The notes under the pieces are model-generated. The model was not told the origin of the DNA and searched no databases. It was given only the letters and a program-made list of their open reading frames with translations. A program made the position numbers and the translations under genes. Source: Stutzerimonas stutzeri (GTDB taxonomy: Bacteria > Pseudomonadota > Gammaproteobacteria > Pseudomonadales > Pseudomonadaceae). From it: a DNA stretch of 64,000 nucleotides. The stretch covers positions 116,104-180,103 of the forward strand of contig NZ_JAAMQZ010000005.1 of the NCBI RefSeq assembly GCF_013522825.1, in the 5' to 3' direction. Positions 9,274-19,230 of this stretch are shown here, piece after piece (positions within the stretch are counted from its first letter, which is position 1; the number at the start of each line of letters is the position of its first letter).

Positions 9274-10949
9274 GCTGGTTGCCCCAGCAGGATGCGTCCC
9301 GATGAACAGGCGGCGTCGCCGTTGCGGTAGGCGAAATGCAGCTTGCTGCGCTCCGGGTCGAAGCGCAGCGTCAGTTGCAGGCGGTCGCCGGGGCGGGCGA
9401 GTTGCTGAAACTTGAGCACTTCCATGCCTCTGAAGCAGGGCGGCAGCCCGGAGATGAATTCGCGGGCCAGGCTTATCGCCCAGTCGATCTGCACCACGCC
9501 GGGCAGTACCGGCGTCTGTGGGAAATGCCCGCTGAAATGGGCCAGATCGACCGGGATTTCCAACTCCAGCAGCCACTGGTCATCCGTCTGGCTGATATTC
9601 AGGCGTTCCGGTTGCAGGGTGCGCGGCGCTAGCAGCAGGGCGTCGAGTTGCGCCTGGGGCAGCTTGCCCTGGGTATTGCACGGCAGTTGCCGCACCAGCC
9701 GCCAGCGGCGTGGCAGCGCCAGTGCCTCGCAATGCGCGGCCAGGTGCTTGCGCAGCGTAGCGGTCAGCGCGCGTCGGCCACCGTTACGCAGGGCATGCAG
9801 ACCGTCGTCGCTCAGGGCGACCAGGGCTGCGAGGTAGGCGCGGCTTTCCTCGATCACGCCGAAGCGCGCCTCGCTGACCAACGGGTGCTCGGCCAGCGCC
9901 TTCTCCAGCATGGGCAGGGAGATGCGTTTTTCTTCCAGCTTGACGATGCGATCCAGCCGGCCCAGCAGCTCGAAGCGGCCATCGACCTCGATTCGGGCGG
10001 CGTCGGCGGTCTGCTCGACATGGCTGGGCGGCAGGCAGGGCGAGGCGATGCGCAGCGCGCCCTGTTCGTCCTGGCCCAGCTCGACGCCTTCGAAGGGCTG
10101 CCAGAGCGTGCCGCCTTGGCGCCATGCAATGCCGCCAGTCTCCGAGCTGCCGTAGATTTCCGTCGGAGCCTGGCCCAGGTGCTGTTGCAGGCGCGTCGCG
10201 GCTTCAGCGGGCAGTGGGCCGCCGGAGGAAAACACCCGGCGCACGCTGCGCAGCGCCGGCCAGTCGAGGTTGTCACCCATGCGCTTGAGCAGCGCCGGGC
10301 TGGCTACCCAGCAGAACTGCGCCTGCTCGCGGCTGGCCAGCTGGATATCTTCGGGAAACGGTAGTGCGCGGCGCAGGAAAAGGCGCCCGGCGCACAGCGG
10401 CCAGAGCACGCGAAACAGCAGGCCGTAGATGTGCTGCGCGACCACGCTGCCGATGATGCAGGCTTCGCCCAGCTCGCGGCCCCATTGTGCTTCGAGGATT
10501 TGCGTTTCGTTGGCCAGCGGGCGCAGTTGCTTGTCTATCAGCTTGGGCTCGCCGCTGGAACCGGAGGTGCAGAGCACCAGCCGGCACTGGTCCAGATCCA
10601 GCTCGGCGCCTGCGAGCGGCTCGGCAAAGAGTTCGTCCAGGCGGGTATCGCCTTCGCGGTCTGTCAGCCAGAGTTCGGCCTGGCCTTGCAGGCGGGCGCG
10701 GCTGGCCGGTTGCAGGTCGGCGGGCAGCAGCACCGTCACGCCGGCACGCCAGGCGCCCAGCAGGGCCACGGCCAGCTCGGCGGCATCCTCCAGATGCACC
10801 GCGATACGGCGCACGCCACGGGCCTGCAGCCCGCCGGCCAGACGCAGGGCCTGCTGGCGTAGCTGGGCGTGGTCGAGCGCCGGTTGCAGTGTGACCGGGC
10901 GCTCGTTCGGGGTCTGGTCGAGGAGGTGTTGCAAGGCAATCCAATTCAT
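9270..10949 (-). CDS. AMP-dependent acyl ligase fused to FabZ/ApeI-like dehydratase
   Basis: Two-domain enzyme of 559 residues. The first ~450 residues are an adenylate-forming ligase with the phosphate loop LCTSGSSGEPK (about 127-136), YGSSETGG as adenylate motif, and GRLDRIVKLEEKR before the hinge. The last ~100 residues are a hotdog dehydratase with the motif GHFPQTPVLPG at about 474-484, where His is the catalytic residue. The ligase would activate the aryl acid for loading on an ACP, and the dehydratase would form the double bonds. In many aryl polyene clusters these are separate genes (ApeH and ApeI); here one frame carries both with no stop between. Confidence 0.85.
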   Translation of the reverse strand: MNWIALQHLLDQTPNERPVTLQPALDHAQLRQQALRLAGGLQARGVRRIAVHLEDAAELAVALLGAWRAGVTVLLPADLQPASRARLQGQAELWLTDREGDTRLDELFAEPLAGAELDLDQCRLVLCTSGSSGEPKLIDKQLRPLANETQILEAQWGRELGEACIIGSVVAQHIYGLLFRVLWPLCAGRLFLRRALPFPEDIQLASREQAQFCWVASPALLKRMGDNLDWPALRSVRRVFSSGGPLPAEAATRLQQHLGQAPTEIYGSSETGGIAWRQGGTLWQPFEGVELGQDEQGALRIASPCLPPSHVEQTADAARIEVDGRFELLGRLDRIVKLEEKRISLPMLEKALAEHPLVSEARFGVIEESRAYLAALVALSDDGLHALRNGGRRALTATLRKHLAAHCEALALPRRWRLVRQLPCNTQGKLPQAQLDALLLAPRTLQPERLNISQTDDQWLLELEIPVDLAHFSGHFPQTPVLPGVVQIDWAISLAREFISGLPPCFRGMEVLKFQQLARPGDRLQLTLRFDPERSKLHFAYRNGDAACSSGRILLGQPA

Positions 10950-11512
10950 GTCGCTTTCCTTACGCGCTGGCGTACTAGCCATTCACCGGCGAACAGCAGC
11001 CCCATCAGCAGATAGGCGATCAGCCCGGTATACAGGGTCCACCAGGCCAGCGGCGCCCAGAGCGCAAGGCCCGTGGCGATACTCGCGTTGACTGTGAAGA
11101 AGCCCACCCACAGCCAGGTCACTTTGCGCGTATAGCGCACGGCGGCGGGCGGCAAGTCAGGCTCCTGCAGGCGTGCCAGGCGCTCGATGATCGGCATGCC
11201 GGAGCAGAGGCTGCCGGCGAACAGGCCGAGCAGGGCCAGGTTGATCAGCACCGGATAGCCCAGCAGCAGGGCGCTGCTGTCGGCCAGTGCCAAGGCCAGG
11301 CAGAACAGCAGTGCGGTGATGTTCAGCGTGCGGCTCAGCGGGCTTTGCCGGGCGCCGAGTGCGCGAGCCAGCCAGAGTGCGCCGAGCAGTGCGGCGAACA
11401 TTCGCGGCGTCAGGTGCTCCATGCCCAGGTAGACGGCGAATGGGTAAAGCAGCCCGGCCAGCAGCAGGCCGAGGCCGATCAGCCGGCCACTGCCCGCTTT
11501 GCCTGTTCGCAT
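10946..11512 (-). CDS. Polytopic membrane protein of the aryl-polyene cluster (COG4648-like)
   Basis: Integral membrane protein of 188 residues with about six hydrophobic segments separated by short basic loops (for example residues 12-30, 60-80, 128-148 and 155-178). It resembles the uncharacterised COG4648 proteins that recur in aryl polyene clusters. No catalytic motif is visible and no function is proposed. The ATG at 11512 is chosen because it follows the ACP gene (stop at 11553); a longer frame from 11602 would overlap that gene. It ends in an ATGA overlap with the ligase-dehydratase gene. Confidence 0.7.
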   Translation of the reverse strand: MRTGKAGSGRLIGLGLLLAGLLYPFAVYLGMEHLTPRMFAALLGALWLARALGARQSPLSRTLNITALLFCLALALADSSALLLGYPVLINLALLGLFAGSLCSGMPIIERLARLQEPDLPPAAVRYTRKVTWLWVGFFTVNASIATGLALWAPLAWWTLYTGLIAYLLMGLLFAGEWLVRQRVRKAT

Positions 11513-11552
11513 GAGTCGCTTCCGAAAGCTGATCGGCGAGCCAGTACCTGGC

Positions 11553-11810
11553 TCAGACCGTTTCGACGTTGACCAGGCGGAACACCGCCTCGACCACATC
11601 ACCCACGGTACGCACCGATTTGAACTCCTCGGCGGCGATCTTCTTGCCGGTCTGGCGCTTGATATGGTCGATCAGGTCGACGGCATCGATGCTGTCGATT
11701 TCCAGGTCCTGATACAGGTTGGCTTCCAGGCTGATGCGCTCGGGCTCCAGCTCCAACAGTTCGACCAGCGCGTCGCGCAGGGTCAGGAAAATCTCGTTGC
11801 GGCTGTTCAC
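11553..11810 (-). CDS. Acyl carrier protein (second of two)
   Basis: Small acidic carrier protein of 85 residues. The phosphopantetheine attachment site is Ser40 in LEIDSIDAVDL. It lies 12 bases downstream of the other ACP gene. Tandem ACPs are typical of aryl polyene clusters, where one tends to carry the growing chain and the other an intermediate of a separate step. Which does what cannot be read here. Confidence 0.88.
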   Translation of the reverse strand: MNSRNEIFLTLRDALVELLELEPERISLEANLYQDLEIDSIDAVDLIDHIKRQTGKKIAAEEFKSVRTVGDVVEAVFRLVNVETV

Positions 11811-11822
11811 GTGATGACCTCC

Positions 11823-12086
11823 TCAGGCGACGGCGCGGTTGGCGCTGACATACTCGGCCAGGCTGTCGATGCTGGCGAAGTGCTTGCGGGTGTCCTTGGC
11901 GTCGGCGTCGATCTTGATGCCGAAGCGCTTCTGGATGGCCAGACCCAGCTCCAGCGCATCCACGGAGTCCAGGCCCAGCCCCTCGCCGAACAGTGGCTGG
12001 TCGGCTGCGATATCATCCGGTGTGAGGTCTTCCAGACCCAGGGCATCAATGATCAGGCGCTTGATTTCAAGCTGTAGTTGGCTCAT
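11823..12086 (-). CDS. Acyl carrier protein (first of two)
   Basis: Carrier protein of 87 residues with the 4'-phosphopantetheine site at Ser41 in GLGLDSVDALEL. Its 5' end overlaps the acyltransferase stop by 20 bases, indicating translational coupling. The two ACPs are clearly different in sequence (DSVDALELG against DSIDAVDLI), so they are paralogues with separate roles rather than a recent duplication. Confidence 0.88.
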   Translation of the reverse strand: MSQLQLEIKRLIIDALGLEDLTPDDIAADQPLFGEGLGLDSVDALELGLAIQKRFGIKIDADAKDTRKHFASIDSLAEYVSANRAVA

Positions 12087-12891
12087 CGAGTGCGAGCTCC
12101 TTTATGAAGTGTCGGTGCAGATGGTCGTTGAGTTGCCGCGAAGCGATCGGCGCCGCGCCCCGTGAGGCGAACGTCTGTGGGTCGATATCATCGCCGACCT
12201 GCAAGTGAAAATGAAATCGCCGTGACGGAATGCGGTACCAGGGCTCGGCCTTGGTCAGTGTCGTCGGTGTCACGCTGATCACCACGGGCGTGACCAGCCG
12301 CGCACCGCGCAGGGCTATGGCGGCAGCACCTCGGTGAAACTGCGGCGCCTGGCCCGGCGTGGTGCGGGTGCCTTCGGGGAAGATGATCAATGTCTGGCCC
12401 TGCTGCAGCGCCTCGGCGGCTTCGTCGAGCATTTCTGCGCTGCCGTTGTTGCTGATGTACTGCGCGGCGCGGATCGGCCCCCGGGTGAAGGGGTTGTCCC
12501 AGAGGCTCTGCTTGACCACGCAGTTGGCATCACGAATCAGCGCGATCAATACCACCACGTCGATCAGCGAAGGGTGGTTGGCGATGATCAACTGGCCGGG
12601 CCTGCCCAAGCGCTCGACCCCCTCGATCTGGTAGGTGAGCACGCCGCTGCGATACATGAACTGGACGAACAGCCAGAACATCCGGTTGACGGTCTTGCGG
12701 GCACGCAGACGCTGGCGCAGGGTGTCTCCGGGCAGTAGGGACTGCAGCGGGAACACCACCAGCCGCAAGATCAGCCCGCCCACGCCGAACAGCAGAAAGG
12801 ACAGGCCGGTGGCGATCAGGCGCCACAGCCACGGCGGGCTGGGGCGCCGATTCAGAGCGTCTTCTGCCAGGTCCATCGACGTTTCTTCCAT
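12067..12891 (-). CDS. 1-acyl-sn-glycerol-3-phosphate acyltransferase family protein (PlsC-like)
   Basis: Membrane acyltransferase of up to 274 residues. After a hydrophobic N-terminal helix (about 27-50) comes the NHxxxxD motif NHPSLID (His106, Asp111), followed by the FPEGTR acceptor-binding motif. PlsC-like enzymes recur in aryl polyene clusters and probably act in lipid anchor synthesis. Two starts are possible, ATG at 12891 and ATG at 12876; both overlap the preceding gene. Function in polyene lipid assembly is inferred. Confidence 0.8.
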   Translation of the reverse strand: MEETSMDLAEDALNRRPSPPWLWRLIATGLSFLLFGVGGLILRLVVFPLQSLLPGDTLRQRLRARKTVNRMFWLFVQFMYRSGVLTYQIEGVERLGRPGQLIIANHPSLIDVVVLIALIRDANCVVKQSLWDNPFTRGPIRAAQYISNNGSAEMLDEAAEALQQGQTLIIFPEGTRTTPGQAPQFHRGAAAIALRGARLVTPVVISVTPTTLTKAEPWYRIPSRRFHFHLQVGDDIDPQTFASRGAAPIASRQLNDHLHRHFIKELALDEPTTA

Positions 12892-13625
12892 TGTTGCTGA
12901 CGGAGGGGTTGCTGGTCGATCAGCATGCGGATCAGTTCCAGCGCATGGGGCCAGGGGGTTGGCTGCTGCTCATCGTTGCCCGCTTCAAGGCTCAGTCGCC
13001 AGCGCTGACCGGATGTGAGGCGCAGCGCCACGGCATAGGGAAAGGGCACGTCATCGATCCAGGGCCCGTAGGCGGCGGGTGGCCGGTCTTCGGCGACCAC
13101 CACCAGCACCGAGGGCGCACCTTCGGCCAGCAGCAGGCCGGCTTCGAGCATGGCGTGTTCCAGCCCGTCGCCTTCGGCTGCCAGCGCGGTCATTTCGCTG
13201 CCGTCGCCCTGCTGGATCGACCACAGGCCGATGATGGCGTTGTGTACCGAAAGGCTGAATTGCGTAGGGGAAAGGGCTTCTTCGCGGGCCAGATCGCTGA
13301 GGATGGCGAAGGTGCGCGGTGTTTCACCGTGGCGCGAGGCATACACCAGCGGCATCGGTGGCTGACCTTGCGCCAGCGGCGTGGCCACCGCGAAGGCCAT
13401 GCGCGCCAGGCGGCTCAGGCGCCGTCGTTGCATGGCCGGCAGAAAGCTGACGTCCGGCTCGTCATCATTTTCGAGGCAGCATGGGTCGCGAGCCCAGGTC
13501 GCCCAATCGTCAATATTCGCCAGACCCGGAGCCCAGGCCTGCCATTGATCGATATCGAATTGAATCACGCGAATGCCCACCGGCTTGTTCGCCAGCCTTT
13601 TGGTTGGCGGATCGATTACCGCCAT
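12852..13625 (-). CDS. Ketosynthase chain-length-factor-like protein, first gene of the aryl-polyene operon
   Basis: Protein of up to 257 residues resembling the N-terminal ketosynthase-like (PF13723-type) proteins of aryl polyene clusters, which pair with an active ketosynthase as chain length factor. No active-site cysteine in a TACSS-type context is seen. The ATG at 13625 lies only about 12 bases behind a good -10 element (13637-13642), so it would be nearly leaderless. The GTG at 13568 (protein beginning VIQFDIDQWQAWAPG) fits both the expected transcript start and the typical N-terminus of the family. It is therefore a serious alternative start. Confidence 0.72.
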   Translation of the reverse strand: MAVIDPPTKRLANKPVGIRVIQFDIDQWQAWAPGLANIDDWATWARDPCCLENDDEPDVSFLPAMQRRRLSRLARMAFAVATPLAQGQPPMPLVYASRHGETPRTFAILSDLAREEALSPTQFSLSVHNAIIGLWSIQQGDGSEMTALAAEGDGLEHAMLEAGLLLAEGAPSVLVVVAEDRPPAAYGPWIDDVPFPYAVALRLTSGQRWRLSLEAGNDEQQPTPWPHALELIRMLIDQQPLRQQQWKKRRWTWQKTL

Positions 13626-13636
13626 GAAGTGCGGGC

Positions 13637-13665
13637 ATTATCCAAGCGGGCTTGGCACGAGGCAA
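13637..13665 (-). promoter_or_regulatory. Sigma70-like promoter of the aryl-polyene operon
   Basis: On the minus strand TTGCCT (13660-13665) and GATAAT (13637-13642) are separated by exactly 17 bases. It lies between the terminator of the sulfhydrylase gene and the first pigment gene, where the operon promoter must be. Confidence 0.6.
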
Positions 13666-13698
13666 ATAAAAGCGGGGCGGACCGAGACGCCGCCCCGC
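13665..13698 (-). terminator. Rho-independent terminator of the sulfhydrylase gene
   Basis: On the minus strand a perfect 9-bp stem GCGGGGCGG/CCGCCCCGC (13690-13698 and 13672-13680) with a 9-base loop is followed by TTTTATTT. It starts 6 bases beyond the sulfhydrylase stop. Confidence 0.85.
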
Positions 13699-13703
13699 GG
13701 GTC

Positions 13704-14981
13704 TCAGCCTCTGGACGCTTCCAGCGCCTGGGACAGGTCGGCGAGAATGTCGTCGATATGCTCGATACCGATGGACAGCCGCACCATGTCACGGGGCACG
13801 CCAGCCTTTTGCAGCTCTTCATCGTTGAGCTGGCGGTGGGTAGTCGAGGCTGGATGACAGGCCAGCGATTTGGCATCGCCGATGTTCACAAGGCGCACCA
13901 CCAGATTGAGCGCGTCGATGAACCGCGCGCCGGCATCGAAGCCGCCCTTGATGCCGAAGGACAGGATCGCCGCCGGGCGACCGCCGGTATAGCGTTGCGC
14001 CAGGGCATGTTCGGGATGATCCGCCAGGCCGGCGTACCGGACCCATTCCACCTGCGGATGTTGTTGCAGGTAGTCGGCAACTTTCAGTGCGTTCTCGCAA
14101 TGACGCTCCATGCGCAATGCAAGGGTTTCCAGGCCCTGGAGGATCATGAAGGCGTTGAACGGTGACAGCGCCGCACCCATGTTGCGTAGCGGCACCACGC
14201 GGCAGCGGGCGATAAAGGCCGCTGCGCCGAAGGTTTCGCTGTAGTTGACGCCGTGGTAGGAGACATCCGGCGTGTTGAGCAACGCGAAGCGTTCACTGTT
14301 CTCGGCCCAGGGGAACTTGCCGGAATCCACCACGATGCCGCCGATGCTGGTGCCGTGGCCGCCCATGTACTTGGTCAGCGAATGCACGACGATATCGGCG
14401 CCATGCTCGAAAGGGCGGCAGAGGATTGGCGTGGCCACGGTGTTGTCGACGATCAGCGGCACGCCATGCCGGTGCGCGGCATCGGCCAAGGCCTGGATGT
14501 CGATGATATTGCCCGCCGGATTGCCGATGGACTCGCAGAACACCGCCTTGGTGTTGCCGTCGATCAGCGCTTCCAGTGCGGCGATGTCGTCATGGGGGGC
14601 AAAACGCACCTCGATGCCCTGGCGTGGCAGGGTATGGGCAAAGAGGTTGTAGGTGCCGCCGTAGAGCTTGGCCACCGAGACGATATTGTCACCGGCTTCG
14701 GCGATGGTCTGGATTGCATAGGTGATCGCCGCCATGCCCGAGGCCACCGCCAGTGCCGCGACGCCACCTTCCAGCGCCGCGACGCGCTGCTCCAGCACAT
14801 CGTTGGTCGGGTTCATGATCCGGGTATAGATGTTGCCCGGCACCTTCAGATCGAACAGGTCGGCGCCATGCTGGGTGCTGTCGAAGGCGTAGGAGGTGGT
14901 CTGGTAGATGGGCACGGCCACGGCCTTGGTGGTCGGGTCGGGGCTGTAGCCGGCATGGATGGCCAGGGTTTCCAGTTTCAT
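13704..14981 (-). CDS. metY: O-acetylhomoserine (O-succinylhomoserine) sulfhydrylase, MetY-like
   Basis: PLP enzyme of 425 residues in the Cys/Met metabolism family that makes homocysteine from an activated homoserine and sulfide. The cofactor lysine is Lys204 in HSLTKYMGGHG, and SGMAAITYA precedes it at about 81-89. Length and the long loop FPWAENSERFALLNTPD favour the O-acetylhomoserine aminocarboxypropyltransferase branch over the shorter MetZ, but this is judged by eye. The ATG at 14981 has AAGGAA 5 bases upstream. It is monocistronic, with its own candidate promoter and a strong terminator. Confidence 0.85.
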   Translation of the reverse strand: MKLETLAIHAGYSPDPTTKAVAVPIYQTTSYAFDSTQHGADLFDLKVPGNIYTRIMNPTNDVLEQRVAALEGGVAALAVASGMAAITYAIQTIAEAGDNIVSVAKLYGGTYNLFAHTLPRQGIEVRFAPHDDIAALEALIDGNTKAVFCESIGNPAGNIIDIQALADAAHRHGVPLIVDNTVATPILCRPFEHGADIVVHSLTKYMGGHGTSIGGIVVDSGKFPWAENSERFALLNTPDVSYHGVNYSETFGAAAFIARCRVVPLRNMGAALSPFNAFMILQGLETLALRMERHCENALKVADYLQQHPQVEWVRYAGLADHPEHALAQRYTGGRPAAILSFGIKGGFDAGARFIDALNLVVRLVNIGDAKSLACHPASTTHRQLNDEELQKAGVPRDMVRLSIGIEHIDDILADLSQALEASRG

Positions 14982-15013
14982 GCGCGTTCCTTGTTCTTGT
15001 CTGAAAAGCCGCG

Positions 15014-15042
15014 AGCATGTAAGCAATCGCCGGAAGGGTCAA
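15014..15042 (-). promoter_or_regulatory. Candidate sigma70 promoter of the sulfhydrylase gene
   Basis: On the minus strand TTGACC (15037-15042) is followed after 17 bases by CATGCT (15014-15019), which matches the -10 consensus only in part. The predicted transcript would start about 25 bases before the AAGGAA ribosome-binding site. Confidence 0.35.
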
Positions 15043-15064
15043 TGATCTGCGGCAAGGCGGCTGT

Positions 15065-16855
15065 TTACACCGGGACCAGCGGCCAGAACCACGGAATCAC
15101 CAGCGTTGCCGCGCCCCAGAGCAGCACATTCAGCGGAATTCCAACCTTGAGGAAATCGGTGAAGCGATAGCCGCCGGCGGTATAGACGAAGGTGTTGGTC
15201 TGATAACCGATGGGGGTGGCAAAGCTGGCGCTGGCGGCGAACATCACCGCCACCACGAACGCGCGCGGATCGACGCCCATCTGCTGCGCCAGGCCGATGG
15301 CGATGGGGGTGACCAGCACCGCCACTGCATTGTTCGACAGCATTTCGGTAAGGGCCGAAGTGAACAGATAGAGAAACGAGAGCATGAACAGCGGGCCGGC
15401 CCAGGGCGTGAGGGTGACCACGCTGGAGACGATCAGCTCCACCAGTCCCACCTTGTCCATGGCCACGCTGATCGCCAGCATGCCGAAGATCAGGCTGAGG
15501 ATCTTCCAGTCCACCGCCTTGTAGGCATCTTCGACATCCAGGCAGCGCGTCGCCAGCACCACCGCCGCGCCGATGATCGCCAAGCCCTCGATGGGCATCA
15601 CGCCCAGCGCGGCGAGCAGCATCACCGCCATGGTAATGATGATCGCGATGGGTGCTTTGTCGCGGCGGTAGGCGCGCTCCTGCACGGTGTTGAGGCTGAT
15701 CAACCCGCCGTTGTCGGCGAAGCGCTTGATCTGCGTGGCCGAGCCTTCGACCAGCATGACGTCGCCGAACTGCAGTTCGAAGTCGTCGAAATTGCCCTGG
15801 ATGTTCTCGTCCTGACGATGCACGGCGAGCACGTTGATGCCATAGCGCGCCGACAGGTCGAGGTCGCGCATGGGGCGGTGGCTGAAGCGCGAATCGCGGC
15901 CAACGATGGCCTCGACCAGCGTCACGTCATCGCTGCTGATGGTCTCGAAGGCGTCACCGCGATTGAAGGCCAGATGGCCGCTGCCGCGCAGCTCGACCAC
16001 ATCCTTGACCTGACCGTGAATGATCAGCAGATCGCCGGCCTGCAGCGCGAAATCATGCTCCGGGCGGCTGAACAGGCTGGCCCCGCGATTGATCTGCAGT
16101 ACCTGCAGGCCGCTGCCGCCGTTGAGGTTGGCCTCGGCGATGCTCTTGCCGATCACCGGCGAGCTGGACGGCACCCGCAGTTCGGTCATGAAGGTGCGAT
16201 CCAGGCGCGGGCCCAGCAGTTTGGAAAGGGTGTCGCGTTCGGGTAGCAAGCGCTTGCCCAGGGTCAGCATATAGAGCATGCCGACCGCGCAAAGCACTGC
16301 CCCGGCGGCGGTGATCTCGAACATGCCGAAGGGCGCCAATCCAGCCTTGCGCGCGACGCCATCCACCAGGATGTTGGTCGAGGTGCCGATCATCGTCAGC
16401 GTGCCGCCAAGAATGGTCGCGTAGGACAGCGGAATCAGCAGCTTGGAAGGTGTGGTGCCAGCGCGTCGGGCCAGGGAAATCGCCACCGGCGTGAGGATCG
16501 CCACCACCGGGGTATTGTTGAGAAAGGCGGAAATCACCAGCGCAGTGATGGTCAGGCCAGCCAGTACGCGAGTCGGGCTGGTGCCCACCAGATCGCCCAG
16601 CCAGTTGCCCAGCGCATCGATGCAGCCGGTTCGCTCCAGTGCTGCGGAAATCACGAACATGCAGGCGATGGTCACCGGCGCTGAGTTCGACAGCACCCCC
16701 AGCACCTCCGCTGGCGCCAGCAATTGCGCCGCGAGCAGCACCGCCACCGCGATCGCCACGACGATGTCCGGGCTCCAGCTCTCGCGCACGAAAGACACCA
16801 GCACCCACACCAGCACGGCGCAGACGAAATAAAGCTGCAGCGATTCAGGGAGCAT
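15065..16855 (-). CDS. SLC13/DASS-family permease with two RCK_C (TrkA-C) domains
   Basis: Inner-membrane anion transporter of 596 residues. The N-terminal bundle (about 5-195) contains SAFLNNTPVVAILTPV and the C-terminal bundle (about 405-595) contains TEMLSNNAVAVLVTPIA, the paired NNT/NNA-type signature loops of this superfamily. Between them lie two TrkA-C regulatory domains (about 210-290 and 305-380). Such proteins carry sulfate, dicarboxylates or other anions. The neighbouring sulfhydrylase gene makes sulfate attractive, but nothing in the sequence fixes the substrate. The ATG at 16855 is preferred over the upstream start at 16909. Confidence 0.82.
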   Translation of the reverse strand: MLPESLQLYFVCAVLVWVLVSFVRESWSPDIVVAIAVAVLLAAQLLAPAEVLGVLSNSAPVTIACMFVISAALERTGCIDALGNWLGDLVGTSPTRVLAGLTITALVISAFLNNTPVVAILTPVAISLARRAGTTPSKLLIPLSYATILGGTLTMIGTSTNILVDGVARKAGLAPFGMFEITAAGAVLCAVGMLYMLTLGKRLLPERDTLSKLLGPRLDRTFMTELRVPSSSPVIGKSIAEANLNGGSGLQVLQINRGASLFSRPEHDFALQAGDLLIIHGQVKDVVELRGSGHLAFNRGDAFETISSDDVTLVEAIVGRDSRFSHRPMRDLDLSARYGINVLAVHRQDENIQGNFDDFELQFGDVMLVEGSATQIKRFADNGGLISLNTVQERAYRRDKAPIAIIITMAVMLLAALGVMPIEGLAIIGAAVVLATRCLDVEDAYKAVDWKILSLIFGMLAISVAMDKVGLVELIVSSVVTLTPWAGPLFMLSFLYLFTSALTEMLSNNAVAVLVTPIAIGLAQQMGVDPRAFVVAVMFAASASFATPIGYQTNTFVYTAGGYRFTDFLKVGIPLNVLLWGAATLVIPWFWPLVPV

Positions 16856-17050
16856 GGGTTTCCTTAGCGTGCCGACAACGGAGCAGGCCGACGGGCGGCC
16901 CGTGCGCACGATAGGGGGCTCGACTTAGAGTGTCCAGAAACCTTTAACGATGTTTATATGCGTTTTGGTTATTAGCGAGACAGAAAGGAATTTTACTGCC
17001 GAGGATTGGACGGTGCCGGTCTGGGTAACGGTGCGGTACTGAGCAACCGG

Positions 17051-17083
17051 CAAAAAGACAAAAGCCGCGCAATGCGCGGCTTT
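17051..17083 (-). terminator. Rho-independent terminator behind tRNA-Ile2
   Basis: AAAGCCGCGC (17061-17070) and GCGCGGCTTT (17074-17083) form a 10-bp stem with a 3-base loop. On the minus strand the stem is followed by TGTCTTTTTG. It begins 6 bases past the CCA end of the tRNA. Confidence 0.85.
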
Positions 17084-17088
17084 GGAGT

Positions 17089-17165
17089 TGGTGGGCCCAC
17101 ACGGACTCGAACCGTGGACCAAAGGATTATGAGTCCTCTGCTCTAACCAACTGAGCTATAGGCCC
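17089..17165 (-). tRNA. tRNA-Ile2 (anticodon CAU, lysidine type)
   Basis: The 77-base minus-strand sequence folds as a cloverleaf with acceptor GGGCCTA/TGGGCCC, discriminator A and encoded CCA. The anticodon is CAT, read in CTCATAA. Pairs C4-G69 and C5-G68 and the G27-U43 start of the anticodon stem match the E. coli tRNA-Ile2 that TilS converts to lysidine, not elongator tRNA-Met (U4, A5). Automatic annotation may label it tRNA-Met. Confidence 0.85.
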
Positions 17166-17242
17166 TCAGAGGCCGGCGGATTATACCGGGGGTGTTGCGG
17201 GTGCGCCAAGCGAAGCTGTGTGAGACGGCTGCTTTGCGTGGT

Positions 17243-17277
17243 GGAAAGCAAAACCCCCGGTTTTGGCCGGGGGTTTT
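17243..17277 (-). terminator. Rho-independent terminator of rpoD
   Basis: AAAACCCCCGG and CCGGGGGTTTT (17250-17260, 17267-17277) pair over 11 bases around a 6-base loop, starting 3 bases after the rpoD stop. On the minus strand the stem ends in TTTTGCTTT. Confidence 0.85.
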
Positions 17278-17279
17278 GG

Positions 17280-19133
<1,854 letters not shown>

Positions 19134-19180
19134 ATAACCCTATCCACTGACGGTTCTGGCGGGCTGAAAACAAGCTGAGC

Positions 19181-19186
19181 ATTATA
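19181..19186 (-). promoter_or_regulatory. Candidate -10 element upstream of rpoD
   Basis: A perfect minus-strand TATAAT lies 48 bases before the rpoD start. No convincing -35 hexamer stands 16-18 bases upstream, so this is only a candidate internal promoter. Confidence 0.35.
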
Positions 19187-19230
19187 GCCGAGCAGGGACC
19201 TCACGCGCCAGTTGAGGTCGATTTAGGGCA

